Assembly: GCA_021805275.1 (NCBI GenBank)
Contig: JAJZFQ010000054.1
Location: 1 to 8,998, forward strand
DNA length: 8,998 nt
Source: Pseudomonadota bacterium
Lineage (GTDB): Bacteria > Pseudomonadota > Gammaproteobacteria > Steroidobacterales > Steroidobacteraceae
Direction of reading: 5' to 3'
Shown here: positions 6,046 to 8,998 of the stretch, in pieces
Layout of the letters: every line of letters starts with the position of its first letter
How positions within the stretch are numbered: the stretch's first letter is position 1
Notes under the pieces: generated by a model
The model's input: only the letters and a program-made list of their open reading frames with translations
Told to the model about the DNA's origin: nothing
Databases searched by the model: none
Translations under genes and position numbers: made by a program

Positions 6046-6801
6046 ATGCCCCATCCGCTACCCCGGCTGAGCCGCCTCGCGCTGGAGCGGGCCAGATCCA
6101 GCCACGACCAGATCGCCGCCACGCTCGGCATGGAGCTGCTGCAGGGCCAGTACGCCCCCGGGGGCAACATGCCGCCCGAGCCGCAGCTGATCGCGCGCTT
6201 CGCGGTATCCCGCACGGTGATCCGCGAAGTCATGAAGACCCTCGCCGCCAAGGGCTTCGTCGTGTCCAAGACCCGAGTGGGCACGCGGGTGCGCGAGCGG
6301 GTGTACTGGAACTACTTCGACCCCGACGTGCTGGCCTGGCGCGTGCGCATCGGGTTCGATGATGGGTTCATGCACTGCCTGGTCGAGGTGCGCCGTGCCA
6401 TCGAGCCGGCCGCCGCCGGGCTCGCAGCCGAGCGCCGCTCGAGCGAGCAGGTGGCGCGTCTGCGCGCGTGCGTGCGGGAGATGGGACGCAGTGACCACAA
6501 CCGCCAGAGCTTCGCCGAGGCGGACCTCGACTTTCACCTGGTGATCGGCGATGCCTCGGGCAATCCCATGATGCGCTCGGCGGCCGGCCTCATCGAGACG
6601 GCGCTCGTCGCCTCCTTCATGCACAGCTCCCCGGTCGACGACCCGACCGACCACGAGACCACGGTCAATGCGCATGCCGCGGTGGTCGATGCCATCGAAG
6701 CCGGCGATGCGCCGGCGGCCGCCGCCGCGATGCTGCAGGTGATCGACATCGGGGTCGAGCGCATCGACCTCAGGCGCCGCCGGCAGAGCGCGCGGCGCTA
6801 G
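6046..6801 (+). CDS. GntR-family transcriptional regulator, FCD subfamily (DgoR-like)
   Basis: A 251-residue DNA-binding repressor-type protein. Residues ~20-85 are the GntR winged helix (I-A-A-T-L-G-M-E-L-L-Q-G-Q-Y-A-P-G, P-P-E-P-Q-L-I-A-R-F-A-V-S-R-T-V-I-R-E-V then the wing G-T-R-V). Then W-N-Y-F-D-P-D-V-L-A-W-R (88-99), seen in sugar-acid regulators such as DgoR, leads into the all-helical FCD effector domain (~105-240). Metal-ligand positions Asp160 and His164 (D-x-x-x-H) and His210 are present, but the third histidine expected near 232 is Val. The effector site may thus bind no metal or bind it differently. ATG 6046 was chosen because it has a GAG five bases upstream and gives the usual length; a GTG at 5989 in the same frame has no ribosome binding site. 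The gene diverges from the crotonase operon across a 127-bp gap carrying a palindrome, the usual layout for a local repressor, and converges on xylE with 23 bases between stops. Effector unknown. Confidence 0.9.
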   Translation: MPHPLPRLSRLALERARSSHDQIAATLGMELLQGQYAPGGNMPPEPQLIARFAVSRTVIREVMKTLAAKGFVVSKTRVGTRVRERVYWNYFDPDVLAWRVRIGFDDGFMHCLVEVRRAIEPAAAGLAAERRSSEQVARLRACVREMGRSDHNRQSFAEADLDFHLVIGDASGNPMMRSAAGLIETALVASFMHSSPVDDPTDHETTVNAHAAVVDAIEAGDAPAAAAAMLQVIDIGVERIDLRRRRQSARR

Positions 6802-6824
6802 AGAGTCACCGCAACCCGCCCCCT

Positions 6825-8270
6825 TTACTCCTGGGCCGTCACCGGGGCGGCCTGCCGCCCGCCGTGCCAAAGCTCCTGGATGGACTCCAGGGTGCGTCCT
6901 TTGGTCTCCGGCACGAAGCGCACCACGAAGATCCCCGACAGCACGCTCATCGCCCCGTACAGCCAGTAGGCGAAGCCGTGGTGGAAGTGGTGATTGAGCC
7001 AGCCATTGCCGTCGAGCACCTTGAACGACCAGGAGACGAACAGGTTCGCCACCCACTGCGCGGCGACCGCGATCGCCATCGCCTTGCCCTTGATGGAGTT
7101 GGGGAACATCTCCGAGAGCAGCACCCACACCACCGGTCCCCAGGAGAGCGCGAACCCGGCGATGTACGCGACCACCGCCACCAGCGCCCACAGGCCCACC
7201 GCCCGCGCATCGAACAATCCGCCGAGCAGGAACATCGCCGCCGCCATGGCGAGTGAGCCGATCAAGAGCAGCGGCTTGCGCCCGAGCCGATCGACCGTCG
7301 CGATGGCGACAAAGGTGAACAGCAGGTTCGCCGCTCCGACCACCACCGTCTGCAGGAACGCCGAGTTGGTCGAGGCGCCCATGTTCTTGAACATCAAGGG
7401 CGCGTAGTAGAGCACCGCGTTGATGCCGACCAGCTGCTGGAACACCGACAGCAGGATGCCGATCAGGAGCACCGGGGCGCCGAAGGCAAGCAGCCGCTCA
7501 CCGCGCACTGCGAGAGAACGCTCGATGTCCGCGAGGATGCGGGGCGCCTGCTCCGACCCGTTGACCCGCTCGAGCTCGGCGAGCGCCTCGGCATTGCGCC
7601 CACGCATCACGAACCAGCGTGGCGTATCCGGCACGAAGGCGAGCAGTGCCAGGAACAGCAGCGCCGGGATCGCTTCGGAAGCGAACATCAGCCGCCAGGC
7701 GGTGTGGTAATACCACTGCGGGGTGCCGAGGGACTGAATGAACCAGTTGACGAAGTACACCAGCAGGATGCCGATCACGATGGCGAGCTGGTTGAAGGAC
7801 ACCAGCCGGCCGCGAATCTCGCTCGGCGCGATCTCGGCGATGTACAGCGGGGAGATCATGGAGGCCACCCCGACCCCGATCCCCCCGAGAATGCGGTAGA
7901 TGATGAACGGATCGAGCGCCGCCGGGCCCATCTGCCCGATCGTCCCGAGGCCGATCTCCGGGACGGCCGAGCCGATCGAGCCGATCAGGAACATCACCGC
8001 TGCGATCATCAGCCCGCCCTTGCGCCCGAAGCGGGTCGAGATCCACCCGGCCACCGAGGAGCCGATCACGCACCCGAGCAGCGCGCTCGAGATCGTCCAG
8101 CCGGAGAGGCTGCTGGCGGCGGTCTGCGCAAGATGCTGCGGATCGATGAAATAGTGATCGATGGCGCTCACCGCGCCGGAGATCACCGCCGTGTCGTAGC
8201 CAAACAGCAGGCCGCCGAGCGTCGCCACGAAGGTAAGCGCGACCACCAGCCCCGTATTGCCTTTGCTCAT
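6825..8270 (-). CDS. xylE: XylE-type D-xylose/sugar:H+ symporter (MFS sugar porter)
   Basis: A 481-residue inner-membrane transporter of the sugar porter family (E. coli XylE has 491), with about 12 membrane helices. Family marks: G-Y-D-T-A-V-I-S-G in helix 1 with the proton-coupling Asp26, R-F-G-R-K-G-G in loop 2-3, Y-R-I-L-G-G-I-G-V-G and I-A-E-I-A-P-S-E-I-R-G, P-D-T-P-R-W in place of the usual P-E-S-P-R-W, F-Q-Q-L-V-G-I-N-A-V-L-Y-Y in helix 7, D-R-L-G-R-K-P and P-E-T-K-G-R-T at the C-terminus. The xylose contacts of E. coli XylE, as I recall them (Gln168, Gln288, Gln289, Asn294, Tyr298, Asn325, Trp392, Gln415, Trp416), all have identical counterparts. This supports xylose or a close pentose/hexose as ligand. 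ATG 8270 is preceded by a strong GGGGGA; ATG 8282 in frame is possible. No xylose isomerase or kinase gene is in the window. It ends 23 bases from the convergent regulator. Confidence 0.9.
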   Translation of the reverse strand: MSKGNTGLVVALTFVATLGGLLFGYDTAVISGAVSAIDHYFIDPQHLAQTAASSLSGWTISSALLGCVIGSSVAGWISTRFGRKGGLMIAAVMFLIGSIGSAVPEIGLGTIGQMGPAALDPFIIYRILGGIGVGVASMISPLYIAEIAPSEIRGRLVSFNQLAIVIGILLVYFVNWFIQSLGTPQWYYHTAWRLMFASEAIPALLFLALLAFVPDTPRWFVMRGRNAEALAELERVNGSEQAPRILADIERSLAVRGERLLAFGAPVLLIGILLSVFQQLVGINAVLYYAPLMFKNMGASTNSAFLQTVVVGAANLLFTFVAIATVDRLGRKPLLLIGSLAMAAAMFLLGGLFDARAVGLWALVAVVAYIAGFALSWGPVVWVLLSEMFPNSIKGKAMAIAVAAQWVANLFVSWSFKVLDGNGWLNHHFHHGFAYWLYGAMSVLSGIFVVRFVPETKGRTLESIQELWHGGRQAAPVTAQE

Positions 8271-8298
8271 CCGTCCCCCCATCGATTCGGCTGATCGC

Positions 8299-8328
8299 CG
8301 CACGCGCCAGACCGACCGGCCGCGTGCG
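8299..8328. promoter_or_regulatory. Inverted repeat in the xylE leader/promoter region
   Basis: CGCACGCG (8299-8306) and CGCGTGCG (8321-8328) are perfect 8-bp complementary arms with a 14-base spacer, 28 bases upstream of the xylE start codon. It could be an operator or a 5' leader hairpin. A weak -10-like CATACT (8337-8332, minus strand) lies just beyond it. Its sequence is unlike the palindrome at 5933-5950, so it gives no sign of a shared regulator. Confidence 0.3.
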
Positions 8329-8337
8329 CCGAGTATG

Positions 8338-8974
8338 CCCCGAAGGCCGCAAAAAGTGTGATGAATTCGGTCAGGGGGCTGTCGGTCCTGCGCGCATCCG
8401 TATGCGGCGGCATCGACGCACAGACACCGAGCCGATCGGCGCCCGGCGGGGGTGGCCCGCGAACCGGGGGGGCCGATTTACTCAGTCACCGCGCAACTGT
8501 GAGATCGCCGGCCGCTGCACTGTACGCCGAGCCGTGGTCTCGGTCCGCAGCGTCGTCCGCGAACTGCTCCCCGCCGGCCTGCGGGTCCCCGAGACCGCCC
8601 TTCTGGCTTCTGGCTTCTGGCTTCTGTCTGTTCTCCCACGGCGCGGTGCGCCAGACGGCCAGCAGCCCAAACTCATCCAGTGGCACACGCCGTGGTGAAT
8701 GCTCTGTCGCTGGCATCCAGCGCCGACGCACTCGCCCACGGCGGCCGGTAGGGCCGTCTCGTGCAAGAGGCCAGGAGAGCTCAACCCGGCAAGACCCGCT
8801 GGCGGAGGCGGTCCGCCCGCAGTACCGCGCCGCCAAAGCGCTCCGGGTCGGCGGCGGCATAGCGCTCAAGACGCTCTGCGCCGAATCGCCTCCACACGGG
8901 CCGCCCTGAGCACCCGAGGCCGCGCCGCCCCGGGCAACGGCGACCTGATCAGTGCTTCCTTCTCTGCCGGATTT
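8338..8974. other. Gene-poor stretch upstream of xylE
   Basis: I find no supported gene here. Open frames on both strands (for example + 8358-8909 and - 8486-8869) are low-complexity in Arg, Pro, Ser and Gly, overlap each other, and match no family I know. A short minus-strand frame, 8897-8781 (38 codons), has a strongly GC-ending third-position pattern and could be the remnant or tip of a gene, but nothing identifies it. A heptamer repeat lies at 8601-8628. A TGTGA half-site at 8357-8361 is not matched by a second CRP half-site. Confidence 0.5.
8601..8628. repeat. Tandem heptamer repeat, about four units
   Basis: Three exact units of TTCTGGC (8601-8607, 8608-8614, 8615-8621) are followed by one with a single change (TTCTGTC, 8622-8628). 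The units are too short and unspaced for a CRISPR array. It is probably a slippage-prone microsatellite; no function is visible. Confidence 0.75.
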
Positions 8975-8998
8975 CGTTATATAGTTTTGTATATAACG
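8975..8998. promoter_or_regulatory. ModE-type molybdate operator
   Basis: The last 24 bases form a perfect inverted repeat: CGTTATATA (8975-8983), spacer GTTTTG, TATATAACG (8990-8998). From memory, the E. coli modA operator bound by molybdate-loaded ModE has the same outer CGTTATAT and ATAACG blocks and the same 24-bp length. The site is sharply AT-rich against its GC-rich surroundings and contains TATATA, which could serve as a -10. It probably controls a molybdate-transport or molybdenum-enzyme gene beyond the window edge. No modE or mod gene is visible here to confirm it. Confidence 0.65.

Noticed and set aside
5919..6284. N-terminal extension of the crotonase to 6284
   Set aside because: It would run through the divergent promoter region and antisense to the regulator's DNA-binding domain, and the added part has no crotonase similarity.
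6058..7191. Minus-strand open frame of 377 codons spanning the regulator and the end of xylE
   Set aside because: It is antisense to the regulator and in a shifted frame of xylE, both with clear family motifs; low-complexity Gly/Arg/His composition.
8357..8373. Possible CRP site upstream of xylE
   Set aside because: Only the TGTGA half is present; the expected TCACA half at the right spacing is missing.
8601..8628. CRISPR-like array
   Set aside because: The units are 7 bases, contiguous and without spacers; no cas gene is present.
8781..8897. Minus-strand 38-codon frame with GC-ending third positions
   Set aside because: The codon pattern is coding-like, but the frame is very short, starts at a GTG without a clear ribosome binding site, and has no recognisable similarity; not called as a gene.
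8358..8909. Plus-strand open frame of 183 codons upstream of the ModE site
   Set aside because: It crosses the heptamer repeat, is Ser/Pro/Arg-rich, and overlaps competing frames on both strands; no motif supports it.

Overview
The window is high-GC bacterial chromosome. Its gene content suggests a gammaproteobacterium, possibly of the Xanthomonadales/Nevskiales type: a short MetX-type acyltransferase closest in my memory to xanthomonad homologues, a XylE-type sugar symporter, a two-component flavin monooxygenase cluster, and a ModE-type operator. The taxonomic placement is inferred from family resemblance and base composition; no search was run.

Layout. Bases 1-606 hold the 3' two thirds of a MetX-like homoserine O-acyltransferase (+). 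Bases 607-1300 carry no gene I can support, but several inverted repeats. Bases 1301-2707 encode a lipoprotein (+) with one divergent InlB-type beta repeat followed by a probable TIM-barrel glycoside-hydrolase-like domain. On the minus strand, 5918 down to 2979 is a tight three-gene operon: a crotonase-fold enzyme, a flavin reductase fused to a MarR-like winged-helix domain, and an acyl-CoA-dehydrogenase-fold protein that looks like the oxygenase partner. Transcribed away from it is a GntR/FCD-family regulator (6046-6801, +). The 127-bp gap between them holds a palindrome and a promoter-like sequence. Convergent with the regulator is a XylE-type sugar/H+ symporter (8270 down to 6825). The last ~700 bp are gene-poor. 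They contain a heptamer repeat and end, at the window edge, in a perfect 24-bp inverted repeat matching the ModE (molybdate) operator. This predicts a molybdate-responsive gene just outside the window.

How the genes may work together. The operon's two flavoproteins resemble the C1/C2 design of 4-hydroxyphenylacetate 3-hydroxylase from Acinetobacter: a MarR-tailed reductase supplies reduced flavin to an acyl-CoA-dehydrogenase-fold monooxygenase. Coupling of this pair to a crotonase suggests oxidation of an aromatic or CoA-linked substrate. The crotonase lacks both classical hydratase glutamates and keeps an isomerase-type one. The divergent FCD regulator is the natural candidate repressor. XylE keeps essentially every sugar-contacting residue of the E. 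coli protein, so its substrate is probably D-xylose or a related sugar; whether it belongs to the same regulon is open.
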